Of a stretch of 64,000 bases of DNA, positions 25,955-35,048 are shown in pieces. The notes beneath the pieces are model-generated. The model searched no databases, was not told where the DNA came from, and worked only from the letters and a program-made list of their open reading frames with translations. Position 1 is the stretch's first letter. The number at the start of each line of letters is the position of its first letter. Source of the stretch: G963701675 sp963701675 (GTDB taxonomy: Bacteria > Planctomycetota > Planctomycetia > Gemmatales > Gemmataceae). A program made the translations under genes and the position numbers. Location of the stretch: assembly GCA_963701675.1 (NCBI GenBank), contig OY969623.1, forward strand, positions 5,084,001 to 5,148,000. Direction: 5' to 3'.

Positions 25955-27082
25955 TCACCTGGAACCCGTTGCGGCAAGGAAGCCGGCCACGCCACTCTCA
26001 GGAGTGAGGTACCAGATGCGCGGCATCACCCCTCCGGACCACCTGGAAACATCCAGCGCAGGCGCCGGCGATTCAATGCCTATCAACTGTTGCAAGAACG
26101 AGCGTGGCCGGTCGTAGGTGACCGCTTTGTAGTCATCGCCGATTCCCGCTTGTTTCACGGCGATGTCGATCGCGTCGTTCAGGTATCCGATCTGGTCCAC
26201 CAGCCCATATTGGTGGGCTTTGTCGGCAGTAAACACTCCGCCATCGGCCAGACGGCGAACATACTCCTCTTTTTCAGCGTCCGCGCCATCTACGGCTGGT
26301 TTCACGACGATCGTATCCCGGAGCCCGGTTTTCAAGCGGTCGCCGCGGCCGTCACGCACCACCGTCAGGAATTGATCGTAGGCGTTGTCAATCAGGTCTT
26401 GCCACAGATGTCGTTCCTGTGGTGTCATGTCGTGGAACATCGAGCCGCTGTCTTTGACTTCGCCGCGCTTGATCACGTTCATCTTGATGCCCCATTTGTC
26501 CGCGAGTTCCTTTACGTTCGGAAACGCGGCATAGACGCCGATAGAGCCGGTGATGGTGGTGCGTTCGGCAACGATGTGTTTCGCCGGCATAGCAATGTAG
26601 TAGCCGCCGGATGCTGCGATGCTTCCCATCGATACGACCAACGGTTTCGAGGTCCAGTCCTTGTCCGCATCGCCGTCGCGTAGCTGCGTAAGTCGGTGAA
26701 GCAAGTCGTCGCTGGCCGTTATGCTTCCGCCCGGACTGTTGATTCGCACTACCACCGCTTTCACGTGGCGGTCTCTACCGGCACGGTCGATTTGTCGCCG
26801 CGCGAAATCGAGCAGTCCTTCGATGATCACGCCGTCGATTTCCACGATGGCGATTTTGTTGTTCGACGTGCGATCGCCCGAGTGAATCCGTTCACGCAAC
26901 GGCACGTCTTCGACGCTGCCGGGCTGCATCATGGAAAAACTGACGATGACAAACAGCACGAGCAAGTTCAAGCCGACGGAGATGCCGAACAGGGTTCCCA
27001 TCATAAAGCGGAAAACGGCGCTCCAGACCGACGGCCGTCGAGGGGGATAATACTCTGGATACATGGGCGGAGCGGTTGCCAT
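25955..27082 (-). CDS. sppA: Signal peptide peptidase, SppA type (S49)
   Basis: 375 residues. One N-terminal membrane span (~20-50, 'FMMGTLFGISVGLNLLVLFV'), then the crotonase-like S49 domain. The catalytic Ser is in 'SMGSIAASGGYYIAMPAK' and the base Lys lies downstream near 'IKRGEVKDSGSMF'. 'RINSPGGSI' is the conserved oxyanion region. The length suits the short Bacillus-type SppA. It degrades leftover signal peptides in the membrane. Confidence 0.92.
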   Translation of the reverse strand: MATAPPMYPEYYPPRRPSVWSAVFRFMMGTLFGISVGLNLLVLFVIVSFSMMQPGSVEDVPLRERIHSGDRTSNNKIAIVEIDGVIIEGLLDFARRQIDRAGRDRHVKAVVVRINSPGGSITASDDLLHRLTQLRDGDADKDWTSKPLVVSMGSIAASGGYYIAMPAKHIVAERTTITGSIGVYAAFPNVKELADKWGIKMNVIKRGEVKDSGSMFHDMTPQERHLWQDLIDNAYDQFLTVVRDGRGDRLKTGLRDTIVVKPAVDGADAEKEEYVRRLADGGVFTADKAHQYGLVDQIGYLNDAIDIAVKQAGIGDDYKAVTYDRPRSFLQQLIGIESPAPALDVSRWSGGVMPRIWYLTPESGVAGFLAATGSR

Positions 27083-27093
27083 TGGATGAGTCC

Positions 27094-27158
27094 GTTGTTA
27101 GTTGTCCGTAGTCCGTGGTCCATTGCAACGGACGACGGACCATGGACAACGGACTAAG
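27094..27158. repeat. GTCCGT-type imperfect palindrome
   Basis: Runs of 'TTGTCCGTAGTCCGTGGTCC' type are followed by their approximate reverse complement, between the SppA and DHH genes. The same GTCC/GTCAG word family occurs at 34,836, 40,347 and 59,186. Confidence 0.6.
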
Positions 27159-28262
27159 CTAAGATTGCAGATTCTGCAACATCTCGCGCAAGGCGACCAG
27201 TCGTTGGCCGCGGCACTCGTCGATGTGTAGCGATTTCAGTAACCGTCGCCGTAACTCGGCCTGGACGTCGTCGATGGCGGACGGCGCCGTACTGCTGAGC
27301 GGAATGGTGCCGCCGGCGCGACGGTCATGGCCACCGGCCTTTCCGAGTTTGCCGACCACCTGTCGCAGCAATTCCCCGGCTCGTGCGCCGCGCGCCGTGG
27401 TGCGAACCGACAACATGAGTTGATCTCCGTGAACGCCGGCGCACACTGCCCAATCGACTTCGGCGTAACGAATCAAGAGATCGACGACTTCCGCGGTCAG
27501 TTCCGGTTGGGGCAGCTCATTCACCCAGCTGATGATTAACCGATCGTATATGAAAGAGCTTTGCAGCGCCTGAAGGAGACACTCGAAATAGTTTTGCGGC
27601 AATCGAGCATTGCGGATGCGCGCGAGCAGGCCCTTGTCGGCCAGGGGATAGAGGTAAAGTAGTGAGTTGTCGTCGAGATCGCTCGCCTCACGTGGGAATC
27701 CACACAGTTCCGTCTCAATGCCGTAGAGCATTCCCGTTGCCAGTCGCGGCGGCGGCTCGATGTCCTGTTCCATCAGGTAACTCGTGACGATCGAGCAGGT
27801 GGCGCCCAACCCTTGGCGAACGTCTACGAACGGAATTCCATCCAGCTCGCCGGGTGTGTCGTGATGGTCGATGACTCCGTACAACGGCACTTCGGCGTCG
27901 AAACTATGCCGGCCGGTGTTCGGCTGGCTGTCCACCATGACGATAGCTTCGCCGTCTTCCCAAGTCACTTTCTCTACTTTGGCCAGGTCGATGTCCAACA
28001 GCTTGACCATGGCACGGTTCTCGGCCCGGCTGATCAGGCCGTCACGAGTCAAACGCGTCGGCTTCCCGAGGCACACCTCGACGAGATGAGCTAACCCCAT
28101 CATGGCGCCGAGACTGTCCGGGTCCGGATGGACGTGCGAGACGAACGTCACCGCCCGAGCGTCTTCGAGTCCGGCCAAGAAGCGGTCAGACCGCCGTTGG
28201 CTTGTGGATTTTGGCATTTTCTTGACTTTGACTGCCGCGGATTCGCCGTTGCGACGACCCAT
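27159..28262 (-). CDS. DHH-family phosphoesterase (NrnA-like)
   Basis: 367 residues. DHH motifs in order: 'TFVSHVHPDPDSLGAMMG' (~38-55), 'AIVMVDSQPNTG' (~110) and 'YGVIDHHDTPGE' (~129); DHHA1 tail with 'GGHDRRAGGTI' (~307-317). This fits bifunctional oligoribonuclease/PAP phosphatases, which hydrolyse short RNA and 3'-phosphoadenosine phosphate using Mn2+. The final GGH motif is slightly atypical (RRAGG for xxAAG). Confidence 0.87.
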   Translation of the reverse strand: MGRRNGESAAVKVKKMPKSTSQRRSDRFLAGLEDARAVTFVSHVHPDPDSLGAMMGLAHLVEVCLGKPTRLTRDGLISRAENRAMVKLLDIDLAKVEKVTWEDGEAIVMVDSQPNTGRHSFDAEVPLYGVIDHHDTPGELDGIPFVDVRQGLGATCSIVTSYLMEQDIEPPPRLATGMLYGIETELCGFPREASDLDDNSLLYLYPLADKGLLARIRNARLPQNYFECLLQALQSSFIYDRLIISWVNELPQPELTAEVVDLLIRYAEVDWAVCAGVHGDQLMLSVRTTARGARAGELLRQVVGKLGKAGGHDRRAGGTIPLSSTAPSAIDDVQAELRRRLLKSLHIDECRGQRLVALREMLQNLQS

Positions 28263-28308
28263 AAAGTGTCTTCCTCACGACGCGGAACAGGTTCCATCAC
28301 CGTTGCCG

Positions 28309-28722
28309 CTACTCCTGAACGCGACTGAGCTCCTCCACTCGTCGCCATTGCGCTTCGGTCACCGGGACAACGGACAACCGAGGCAGCCGGACCAAATCCC
28401 AACCGGCCAGTTGCGAGTCCTTCTTGATCCGACCAAATGAGACGGAGTTTTGCAACCGGCGTACCGCTTTTACTTTTATTACCACGGCCTTCGGGTCGTC
28501 GCTGCCTGGGTCGTCGGCAGCGTCGGCGAGTGCTTGCATGACCCCAACGACCGCTTTTTCCTTCCCCGTATGGTACAACAGAATCGAGTCGCCGGCTTTG
28601 ATTTGTCGTAAGTTGCGTCGGGCCAAATGGTTGGCAACACCATCCCAGGTGGTGCTGCCGTCACGCTCCAGGTCATCGAAACTGTAGTGGGTGGGTTCTT
28701 CCTTGAATAACCATAACGCCAT
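28309..28722 (-). CDS. EVE-domain protein
   Basis: About 137 residues from 'MALWLFKEEPTHYSFDDLER'. The signature 'WDGVANHLARRNLRQIKAGD' and 'LLYHTGKEKAVVGVM' is diagnostic of EVE (PUA-like) proteins, which bind modified bases in DNA or RNA. The length suits a single-domain member. An alternative ATG lies 5 codons upstream. A plausible promoter (28,826-28,854) precedes it. Confidence 0.9.
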   Translation of the reverse strand: MALWLFKEEPTHYSFDDLERDGSTTWDGVANHLARRNLRQIKAGDSILLYHTGKEKAVVGVMQALADAADDPGSDDPKAVVIKVKAVRRLQNSVSFGRIKKDSQLAGWDLVRLPRLSVVPVTEAQWRRVEELSRVQE

Positions 28723-28825
28723 TTTGGTCGAGTCCACGGAAAACGTGCTGTTGGTGAGCCGGGTTGGTGATTCGTTCGTTGCCAGCTGCGCCGTTGTTAC
28801 TATTCATTTGTCTATCAAAACCGAT

Positions 28826-28854
28826 ATTGTATGCGATCCGAGTAGCGTACACAA
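28826..28854 (-). promoter_or_regulatory. Candidate promoter for the EVE gene
   Basis: Minus-strand TTGTGT (28854-28849), 17-bp spacer, TACAAT (28831-28826). About 100 nt upstream of the EVE start. A second -35-like TTGACA lies just upstream, without a well-placed -10. Confidence 0.45.
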
Positions 28855-28918
28855 GAAGTGACAGTGTCAACCGCGCGGATCGAGACTCGTTCGGCTTAAT
28901 TTACGCGCAGAACCGGAG

Positions 28919-29515
28919 TCAGTTTCCTAACCACGATTGCAGTTGCGTTCGCTCCCGCCCGGTGAGCTTCCGCGTCGGTTCGGAAGAAATCGAATCGAGA
29001 CGAAGCGCCTGTTCGGCTTGGAGCCTGCCCTCGGCCCGCCGCTCGGCTTTGAAAAGAGAGTCGGCAAACTTGAAGCGGAGGGGCGCCGATGTCGGATCAC
29101 GGGCCACGGCCTGGCCGAGCGCGTCGGCGGCTAGTCCGTAAAGTTTTTCGCTCCCCGTCTGTGCAAGGCCGGCGAACAGCGTGTTGAGCCGGGCCTGCGC
29201 CAGATATGCCTCGCGTCCTTCGGGGTCCAGTTGGGAGGCCAAATGTGCGTAGCCGGCTGCAACCGTGCGAGCAGCCACCTCGGGTGACAGTTTCCATTTC
29301 TCGCCGTACCACGTGGCGAGATCGATGAGCGGGAAAGTGTTGGTCCGATCACTTTGATGGGCGTTGTGGAGCCGCGGAAGGATGACGCGATCCAAGAACT
29401 GCCTATTGCGATTAAGGACCGCCATGCGATGGCCGGGATCGCCGTCTTCCTTGCGCGAGCTGCCAAGCCGGGTCGTAACTCTCCGTCCAGCGTCCGTAGT
29501 TTTGGCTGGCGGCAT
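28919..29515 (-). CDS. C-terminal periplasmic part of the Wzy-like protein (frameshifted)
   Basis: 198 residues. From ~30 onward it is helical and TPR-like ('LDRVILPRLHNAHQ', 'AAGYAHLASQLDPEGREAYL', 'ADALGQAVARDPTSAPLRFK', 'ADSLFKAERRAEGRLQAEQA'). The first 25 residues are out of frame nonsense. It most likely continues the polytopic protein 29412-31361 after a one-base insertion near 29,455-29,466, giving an O-antigen-ligase-like protein with a C-terminal helical repeat domain. Confidence 0.65.
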   Translation of the reverse strand: MPPAKTTDAGRRVTTRLGSSRKEDGDPGHRMAVLNRNRQFLDRVILPRLHNAHQSDRTNTFPLIDLATWYGEKWKLSPEVAARTVAAGYAHLASQLDPEGREAYLAQARLNTLFAGLAQTGSEKLYGLAADALGQAVARDPTSAPLRFKFADSLFKAERRAEGRLQAEQALRLDSISSEPTRKLTGRERTQLQSWLGN

Positions 29516-31361
29516 TGAGTGAGGCGAGCGAGCGAGTTACCGGGATGAACACGACAAGCAAGTAATAGAGGCAAAGTGCAGCAAGAAGCGGCAGCGGCAG
29601 GACGACGCCGACCCAAGTTCTTGCGTTCCACTTCGGAGGAGTCGGAAGCGTGTTCAGCGCGAGCGCAGCCATGAACCAAAGCGGCAGCGCCACCGATGGC
29701 AACGCAATGCCGCCGGAGACGCAGAGGTTAAGAAGCAGCGCAATCACGCCAGCCGCGATAGCCGCGCGCATCAGAACGCGCGTCCATGGAACGGTTTCAA
29801 AAACCGCAAAGGCCGCGAACCAAACGATGGCCCGGCAACCGGCCACGACGCCGGAAATGATGAACTCGGCTTGCGTCGCCGGGTCGTCCGACGCCGGCCA
29901 TGATGACAGCAAAAAGCCGCCGATCATCCCCAACATGCCGCCGATGTAGAACTCCCAACGCGGCGCGAAGGCGTCGATAGATGTTTGGGTGGCACGCCCT
30001 GAGTCCGCGAAGGGCGTGAGTTCGGGTTGCGTCGCCACGCCTTTCGAAGACTCAGGGCGTGCCACCCCTGCCAGCAGGTCGGGTTGCGTCGCCACGCCCT
30101 TCGAAGACTCAGGGCGTGCCACCCCTGTCGGTTCGCTTTTGCTCAGCTTCCAGAAAAGGATCCCCAATGTGGCGAGCAAGCCAAGCATGCCGACGAGTCC
30201 CGTCGTGGCCCACATCTCGAGGACAAAGTTGTGCGGGTCCATGAGGTATTCGTGCGCGGTTTCAGCCATGTAACGCGGGTAGAAACGGTTGAAGTTTCCG
30301 GGTCCGACGCCGAGCCAGAAGTGTTCCGCATGCTTCGGGTCGGTGATCAGCCGCCAGGTTGCCGACCAGTAATGCAAGCGTTTGTCGACCGTCTGCCGGG
30401 CGGATTCGAGAGCGGTTTTTTCCGCCCCGTCGAACGCCATCACGGACACCAAACCCAGCAGAAGGGCAATAACCGCAACGGCCACAACGACCCGGATGGC
30501 GTTTTTCGTTCGCTCGCGGAATCGTTTGGTAAAGGCGAACGCTGCCAGGACGACAACGACCGCCAGTATCGCCCCACGGCTGTGCGTTAGCCATAACCCA
30601 ATTGCAATAACAACGGCGGTCGCCGCGACCAAAGCGGTGTGCCAGGTCAAACCGGCACGGCGCCAACACAACGTTGCCGCGGCAACGGCAGATGGGAACA
30701 GCAGTGCCAGATACCCCGCGAACGCATTGGGGTGAGCAAACGTGGCGTAGACATTGTTCTCCGCCAGGCGCTTGGCTTCCGGCGAGTTGTCGCGGTCGAA
30801 TCCTTCGACGTCGCCGCGTTGCTCGACGAGCCTTTGCCGTGCTTCTTCGACCATCCCCGTCCGGTAATCTCGGAGCGTCGGCAGTTCCACGTAGTATTGA
30901 TAGATTGCATGAGCCGATAGACTGACTCCCGAAGCCAGCACAACCGCGAGCAATCGTTGATTCTCGGCGGTCGTGCGTGCCAGTTGTCGAACGAGCGAGA
31001 ACGCCACGAGGAGAATGAGCCATTCCCAAGCGATGAGAAACGCGGGATGCCGATAGGAGGCGCTCCAGGTAGCGCTGCCGAACACGATGGCCACGACGGC
31101 GACGAGCACGGCTTCCACCATGCCGCCATACCAGGCGCCTTGCCGTGACCACAAGCGCCAGACGGCCCAACCCACCGCGGCCACGAGCCATAGCAGTGAC
31201 AATGCCAGGCTCGAACCGTCGGTAAGCCGTGACGAAAATCCCGGGTCCTCGCCGAGGACCAGTGGCCGGGCCACGATCAGTGCGGTCGTGAAACCGAGGA
31301 GTACGCGTCGAAGAATCTCCGGTCCCGGACCTCTTCGCTGCGCCGATTCTTCCGGTGTCAA
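29412..31361 (-). CDS. O-antigen ligase/polymerase-like membrane protein (Wzy_C)
   Basis: 649 residues with about twelve membrane spans. Typical Wzy/WaaL motifs: 'ATFAHPNAFAGYLALLFP' (~212), 'LTHSRGAILAVVVVLA' (~263), 'GVGPGNFNRFYPRYM' (~348) and 'DPHNFVLEMWATTGLVGMLG' (~372). The family joins or polymerises lipid-linked glycans at the outer membrane face. A cytoplasmic or periplasmic loop at ~405-455 is made of translated REP copies ('GVARPESSKGVATQP' twice). The N-terminal start is uncertain (TTG at 31361; a GAGGAGG site lies at ~31,42x). The C-terminus continues in another frame. Confidence 0.8.
   Translation of the reverse strand: MTPEESAQRRGPGPEILRRVLLGFTTALIVARPLVLGEDPGFSSRLTDGSSLALSLLWLVAAVGWAVWRLWSRQGAWYGGMVEAVLVAVVAIVFGSATWSASYRHPAFLIAWEWLILLVAFSLVRQLARTTAENQRLLAVVLASGVSLSAHAIYQYYVELPTLRDYRTGMVEEARQRLVEQRGDVEGFDRDNSPEAKRLAENNVYATFAHPNAFAGYLALLFPSAVAAATLCWRRAGLTWHTALVAATAVVIAIGLWLTHSRGAILAVVVVLAAFAFTKRFRERTKNAIRVVVAVAVIALLLGLVSVMAFDGAEKTALESARQTVDKRLHYWSATWRLITDPKHAEHFWLGVGPGNFNRFYPRYMAETAHEYLMDPHNFVLEMWATTGLVGMLGLLATLGILFWKLSKSEPTGVARPESSKGVATQPDLLAGVARPESSKGVATQPELTPFADSGRATQTSIDAFAPRWEFYIGGMLGMIGGFLLSSWPASDDPATQAEFIISGVVAGCRAIVWFAAFAVFETVPWTRVLMRAAIAAGVIALLLNLCVSGGIALPSVALPLWFMAALALNTLPTPPKWNARTWVGVVLPLPLLAALCLYYLLVVFIPVTRSLASLNAASQNYGRWTESYDPAWQLAQGRRRSRPSHGGP
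29987..30018 (+). repeat. REP palindrome C1 inside the Wzy-like gene
   Basis: Same family as the copies flanking the RAYT gene (GGGTGGCACGCCCTGAGTC.. head and GGGCGTG end), with a CGCG variant in the loop. It is read through in the protein as 'ELTPFADSGRATQ'. Confidence 0.75.
30035..30125 (-). repeat. Two tandem REP palindromes C2 and C3 inside the Wzy-like gene
   Basis: C2 (30035-30067) and C3 (30092-30125) are oriented opposite to C1. They repeat with a 57-bp period, exactly 19 codons, so the duplication keeps the frame and yields a repeated 19-residue unit in the protein. Confidence 0.8.
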
Positions 31362-31564
31362 CGAGAAGACCGGCGGCGGCGCCGGCAGGGATTTCTTGCG
31401 TCGGCTCGTGGTGCACTCCCTCCTCTAACTATTCCGGGGCAAACTCAATCCACTCCACGCCCACTCCGCGTACTCCTGCCGTTGCGTTTTCGGGCTGCTT
31501 CGCTTCCGGAAGGACCAGTGTGAGCACGTTGTCTTGTTTCAAAGCGCTCGTCGGCAACACGACT

Positions 31565-33211
31565 TCAATGACTTCCGCGCCCGCCCGGAAGAGCAATCGT
31601 TTTCAATTCCTGGTTGTTGAGTACGACAACAAGCGGCTGATCATGTGGCGCGATCGCCGACATTCGGAACCGAAGCGATTGAATTGAATCGAGCCAGAAC
31701 CGCAACTCTGCGCGTGCCGTCGTCCAGCGGAATTGGTCCGGTTCGTACCAGCCGGTACGCAATATGAGGAACTCGGGTGGAGACTGGGAGAAATCGACTC
31801 GGGCGCCAAGAGGCAGAGACGGCAAATGTTCGGGGAGCGGCTGGTAGGGCCCGATGCGTCCGGCATGCAACCCGCGCAGGCGCATTTCGATCTGATCGCT
31901 GTACCACGTGTTCCACTCCGCGAACGGGTGGCGCTTGGCCAAAGCCGGAATGGATGGGCGATCTTCCAAAGCTTTTTCGAAGTCGATGGTGGACCGGCGA
32001 ATCTCATTCCAAGCGGCGGTCTTGCTCTCGCGGATGTTGACCCACGCGGTGGCCAAGACGAGCAAAAACAAACCCCACTGCAGCATAGATGCCATCGGGC
32101 CGCCTATCGTTCCCCACGCGAAATACACAATGCAAAGAACCGGCGCAATCAACGTCACGTAACGAGAGACGGTTGGGAACGGTGGGCCGAGGCCGACGCG
32201 ACTCCAGCCGATGCCAAAGGCAAGCATCACCGACGCAGCCAAGAACACGAGAATCCCGGAGATGCGGGCGCGATCCTGTGGGAATATCCAGAAACGATGC
32301 ACCAGTGCAACCGCTGTGACCACGACTAATGCGAACAAGGCGCCCGCGAGATACGGCCACAGGGACAACGCCGGTTCTACACCGACCGCCAAACCGAGTG
32401 TCTGGAGACCGGCGCGAGCACCTTCTTGAATTGTCGGGGAAGTACGAGGAGCCCAAAACCCACGTTCGTAGCCGACGAAATACAACCCGATGAGTGCCAG
32501 ACATGCCGTCGCTGCGATCAATAACACCGGACGGGTCCAACCAATCTGACTGGCGCCCTGCAGCACTACAAACACGAACCACAACGCCAACGGCAACGCC
32601 AGCACCAACCCATTGATGCCGCATACCGGCAACGATACCAGACACAGCCCGGCAACTCCTGCGACGGCCGGCGACCAATTCACCGGTCGATAGACAACCA
32701 GACAGAACAAAACTCCGGAGAGCGAAACCGACATGATCATCTGAAGCTGCCAGGCGTTCAGCAAGTTTTCAAACTGTGACAGGTTGAGGAGAGCCAGGGG
32801 AAAAAGCGCGTCGGCAAAACTCATGCGGCCGCGAATGAGGTAAGCCACTCGAATCATGGCGAGCGCGAGCGCCGCCAGGAGGATGACGTTCAAGTACATG
32901 ACGACGCGCAAGTCGCCGCCGCTCATTTTCAAGACGCCAAGGAGTGCTAGTCGCGGCAGTACGAGGCGGTGTTCGTTGTGGGCCGACCACAGCCAGTCGG
33001 CGGTGATCGGTCGCTCGCCGCTGTAATACGGTACGATGCCATCCCAATCGTCCGACCACGGTACGTAGCGACTGCCGTAGACAGTAACAAACCAAAGTGC
33101 ACCGATAAACATCGCCAGCCAGACCAACCCGACGAACGGCGCACCGAGGCGGTCCGCCACCGGTGAACTGGCGATTCCGGCCGGCTTTCCCGATCTAACA
33201 GCAGTGGTCAT
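31565..33211 (-). CDS. Polytopic membrane protein, glycosyltransferase-like; C-terminus frameshifted
   Basis: 548 residues. About ten membrane spans from 'VGLVWLAMFIGALWFVTVYG' to 'LQWGLFLLVLATAWVNIR', with a first loop 'YVPWSDDWDGIVPYYSGERP' carrying acidic residues as in GT-C enzymes, and a soluble C-terminal domain from ~410. The stop at 31565 comes from a one-base shift near 31,570-31,585: the adjacent frame continues sensibly ('AEVIEVVLPTSALKQDNVLT', ending 'EFAPE') to a stop at 31429-31431. The intact gene would be 31429-33211. It is next to the Wzy-like gene on the same strand, so both may serve surface glycans. Confidence 0.75.
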   Translation of the reverse strand: MTTAVRSGKPAGIASSPVADRLGAPFVGLVWLAMFIGALWFVTVYGSRYVPWSDDWDGIVPYYSGERPITADWLWSAHNEHRLVLPRLALLGVLKMSGGDLRVVMYLNVILLAALALAMIRVAYLIRGRMSFADALFPLALLNLSQFENLLNAWQLQMIMSVSLSGVLFCLVVYRPVNWSPAVAGVAGLCLVSLPVCGINGLVLALPLALWFVFVVLQGASQIGWTRPVLLIAATACLALIGLYFVGYERGFWAPRTSPTIQEGARAGLQTLGLAVGVEPALSLWPYLAGALFALVVVTAVALVHRFWIFPQDRARISGILVFLAASVMLAFGIGWSRVGLGPPFPTVSRYVTLIAPVLCIVYFAWGTIGGPMASMLQWGLFLLVLATAWVNIRESKTAAWNEIRRSTIDFEKALEDRPSIPALAKRHPFAEWNTWYSDQIEMRLRGLHAGRIGPYQPLPEHLPSLPLGARVDFSQSPPEFLILRTGWYEPDQFRWTTARAELRFWLDSIQSLRFRMSAIAPHDQPLVVVLNNQELKTIALPGGRGSH

Positions 33212-33345
33212 CTTCTCTGATATATTGCCGATTTCATTGAAAAGGACCGCAAGTCGCTCAAACGGACCTAAAACTCGGCGTTGACCCCAGCCACGCCGCC
33301 GACTATCGTCGCGGCCAGTCGCCCTGCGGTCCGAGGTGGGTATTC

Positions 33346-34056
33346 ATGCGCCGGAAATCGCTGATCTTTACCGTTGCGACCGCTGGCTTGCTCGTTACGA
33401 TAGCCGGGGCAGCAATTCTCCTACTGCGCCATGAACCGGACTTCTATGGGCGGGTTGCGCCCGCCCCAGGGAAGGAACGCAAGCAACGATCCGGACAGTT
33501 CCTTCAGGAGTTTATCCAGTTTACACAGGACGTGCGCCACTATCCGGAGTGGAACGCAGCCTTCGAACAAGACTGCATCAACAGTTATTTCGACGAACAG
33601 TTCGTCGAATCCGGTTTGGCGGAGCGGGTCCTGCCGGAAGGAGTGACCGCGCCGAGGGTGGCCATCGAAGGGGACCGGATTCGATTGGCGTTCCGCTATG
33701 GCTCAAGTTGGTTTTCGACCGTGATATCCATCAACGTCCGCCTGTGGTTGGTGACGAACGAGCCGAATGTTGTCGCGCTCGAATTGCAGAACCTAAATGC
33801 CGGCGCCGTCCCTGTTTCATGCCATTCGTTGCTCGAACAGGTCTCCGAGGCCGCCCGCCAGAACAACATTCAGGTCACATGGTACCGGCACCACGGCAAT
33901 CCGGTTGCACTGTTGCGGTTCCAGGCAGACCAGGATCGGCCGACCTTTCGACTCGATCATCTGGCCCTGCGGGACGGCGTCATCGAGATCCGCGGCCGTT
34001 CGTCCGAGTCGCCGTTGCAGGGAACTCAAACCTCTTCAAACGCTGCCAGCGAGTAG
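33346..34056 (+). CDS. Membrane-anchored hypothetical protein
   Basis: 236 residues. One N-terminal membrane span ('LIFTVATAGLLVTIAGAAIL', ~5-25), then a soluble domain with 'DVRHYPEWNAAFEQDCINSY' and several beta strands ('RLWLVTNEPNVVALELQNLN'). This pattern of a single anchor plus a ~200-residue extracytoplasmic domain recurs in planctomycetes; no function is known to me. Divergent from the polytopic gene upstream. Confidence 0.7.
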   Translation: MRRKSLIFTVATAGLLVTIAGAAILLLRHEPDFYGRVAPAPGKERKQRSGQFLQEFIQFTQDVRHYPEWNAAFEQDCINSYFDEQFVESGLAERVLPEGVTAPRVAIEGDRIRLAFRYGSSWFSTVISINVRLWLVTNEPNVVALELQNLNAGAVPVSCHSLLEQVSEAARQNNIQVTWYRHHGNPVALLRFQADQDRPTFRLDHLALRDGVIEIRGRSSESPLQGTQTSSNAASE

Positions 34057-34075
34057 GCGTTGCTTGAAACCGTTC

Positions 34076-34435
34076 TTAGCCTGCATCCGGTACGATCACC
34101 AGCGACCATTCTTTTCCTGCGATTAGTTGCAAGGACACGCAGGCTTGTAAGCGGCTTCCTCGAAGAATAGCGCAAATCCCTTCCGGAACGTCAAAAACCC
34201 ATCGAAATGCACCATGATCCCACCTGGTCACAAAACCGCGGCCCTGGCTAACAGGGCCTTCATAATCCAGAAATGTCAATCGATGATCGCCGATGCGTTC
34301 TGCTGCAATCAGGCAAGATTCCTTAGTCTGCGGAGCTTCGGATAAACGCCACGTTCGCAACACGTCACCCGCTTCCAGCATGAAGTCCCAGTGAAACGTC
34401 GGATGATCATGTTCCAGGATGACGAAACGCGGCAT
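34076..34435 (-). CDS. LigD 3'-phosphoesterase-like domain protein
   Basis: 119 residues. 'MPRFVILEHDHPTFHWDFML' with 'GDVLRTWRLSEAP' and 'DYEGPVSQGRGFVTRWDHGA' matches the stand-alone 'DNA polymerase ligase N-terminal' (PE) domain, in which conserved His and Asp residues bind Mn2+ and trim 3' DNA ends in non-homologous end joining. No ligase or polymerase domain and no Ku gene is next to it, so its repair role here is uncertain. Confidence 0.85.
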   Translation of the reverse strand: MPRFVILEHDHPTFHWDFMLEAGDVLRTWRLSEAPQTKESCLIAAERIGDHRLTFLDYEGPVSQGRGFVTRWDHGAFRWVFDVPEGICAILRGSRLQACVSLQLIAGKEWSLVIVPDAG

Positions 34436-34661
34436 GTCCCTCAGTCTACCGCGCAGCGTGCAATTCTTCTCATTCGCGCTGGTAAGGATTGCACCGATAC
34501 GCTGGGACGAACGTAATCGTCGGGATGTTTCGGCCTCCGAAAGTCGCCACGCTTGTAGTGGTTAGAGCAATGTCCGCGCATTCGCGAGATGCTCGGCACG
34601 ATGATTGCAATGATCAGTGTCGCACCCGGGCGACGATAAACAAATCACGGGAGGTTCGGCC

Positions 34662-34883
34662 ATGAGTCAACGCGATGCCAACCTTCTTTGGTTGAAGGAC
34701 ACCCTGGAACATTTGCAGGCATGCCGACAGCAATTGCAATGGACCGAAGATTCCGAGTCGATTCAGTTGTTGACGGAAACCATGCTGCGTGACTTGTCCC
34801 GTTGCCGCCGTCTCTGCGACAGTCTCCGGCGCAGAGGTCAGGCGTCAGGAGTCAGGGGTCAGGAATCGGGAGTCGCGAGTTAA
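34662..34883 (+). CDS. Small helical protein with a repeat-derived tail
   Basis: About 73 residues from 'MSQRDANLLWLKDTLEHLQA', with GGGAGG 7 nt upstream. The first ~58 residues are a helical hairpin ('CRQQLQWTEDSESIQLLTET'). The last ~15 ('GQASGVRGQESGVAS') are a translation of the GTCAGG tandem repeat that runs through the 3' end, so the original stop was probably lost. Function unknown. Confidence 0.65.
   Translation: MSQRDANLLWLKDTLEHLQACRQQLQWTEDSESIQLLTETMLRDLSRCRRLCDSLRRRGQASGVRGQESGVAS
34836..34880 (+). repeat. GTCAGG-type short tandem repeat
   Basis: Degenerate tandem of GTCAGGxGTCAGG words inside the end of the small helical gene. A related tandem lies in opposite orientation at 40,347-40,393, on the other side of the GC-rich block. 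Confidence 0.65.
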
Positions 34884-35048
34884 TCGACGGAAGCCTTGCG
34901 TACCGAGCTTCCCCTCCAACCGGCGACACTACAGTCGCCGGTTTTTTGTTTGCCCAAGGCGATGTGGAAACCCAATGGACAAGGATGCTTAAGCAATTCC
35001 TTTTTATGGGTTCACTTGACAGGCGGAGGCGCACCTCCTATCCTCCTA

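Noticed and set aside
29987..30125. REP triplet considered as a CRISPR array or IS remnant
   Set aside because: Copies alternate in orientation and match the palindromes flanking the RAYT gene; there are no spacer-like unique sequences of constant length.
30262..31416. A 384-codon frame overlapping the Wzy-like gene on the same strand
   Set aside because: Arg-rich, without membrane segments, whereas the overlapping frame has clear Wzy motifs and spans; only its first few codons might matter for the true N-terminus.
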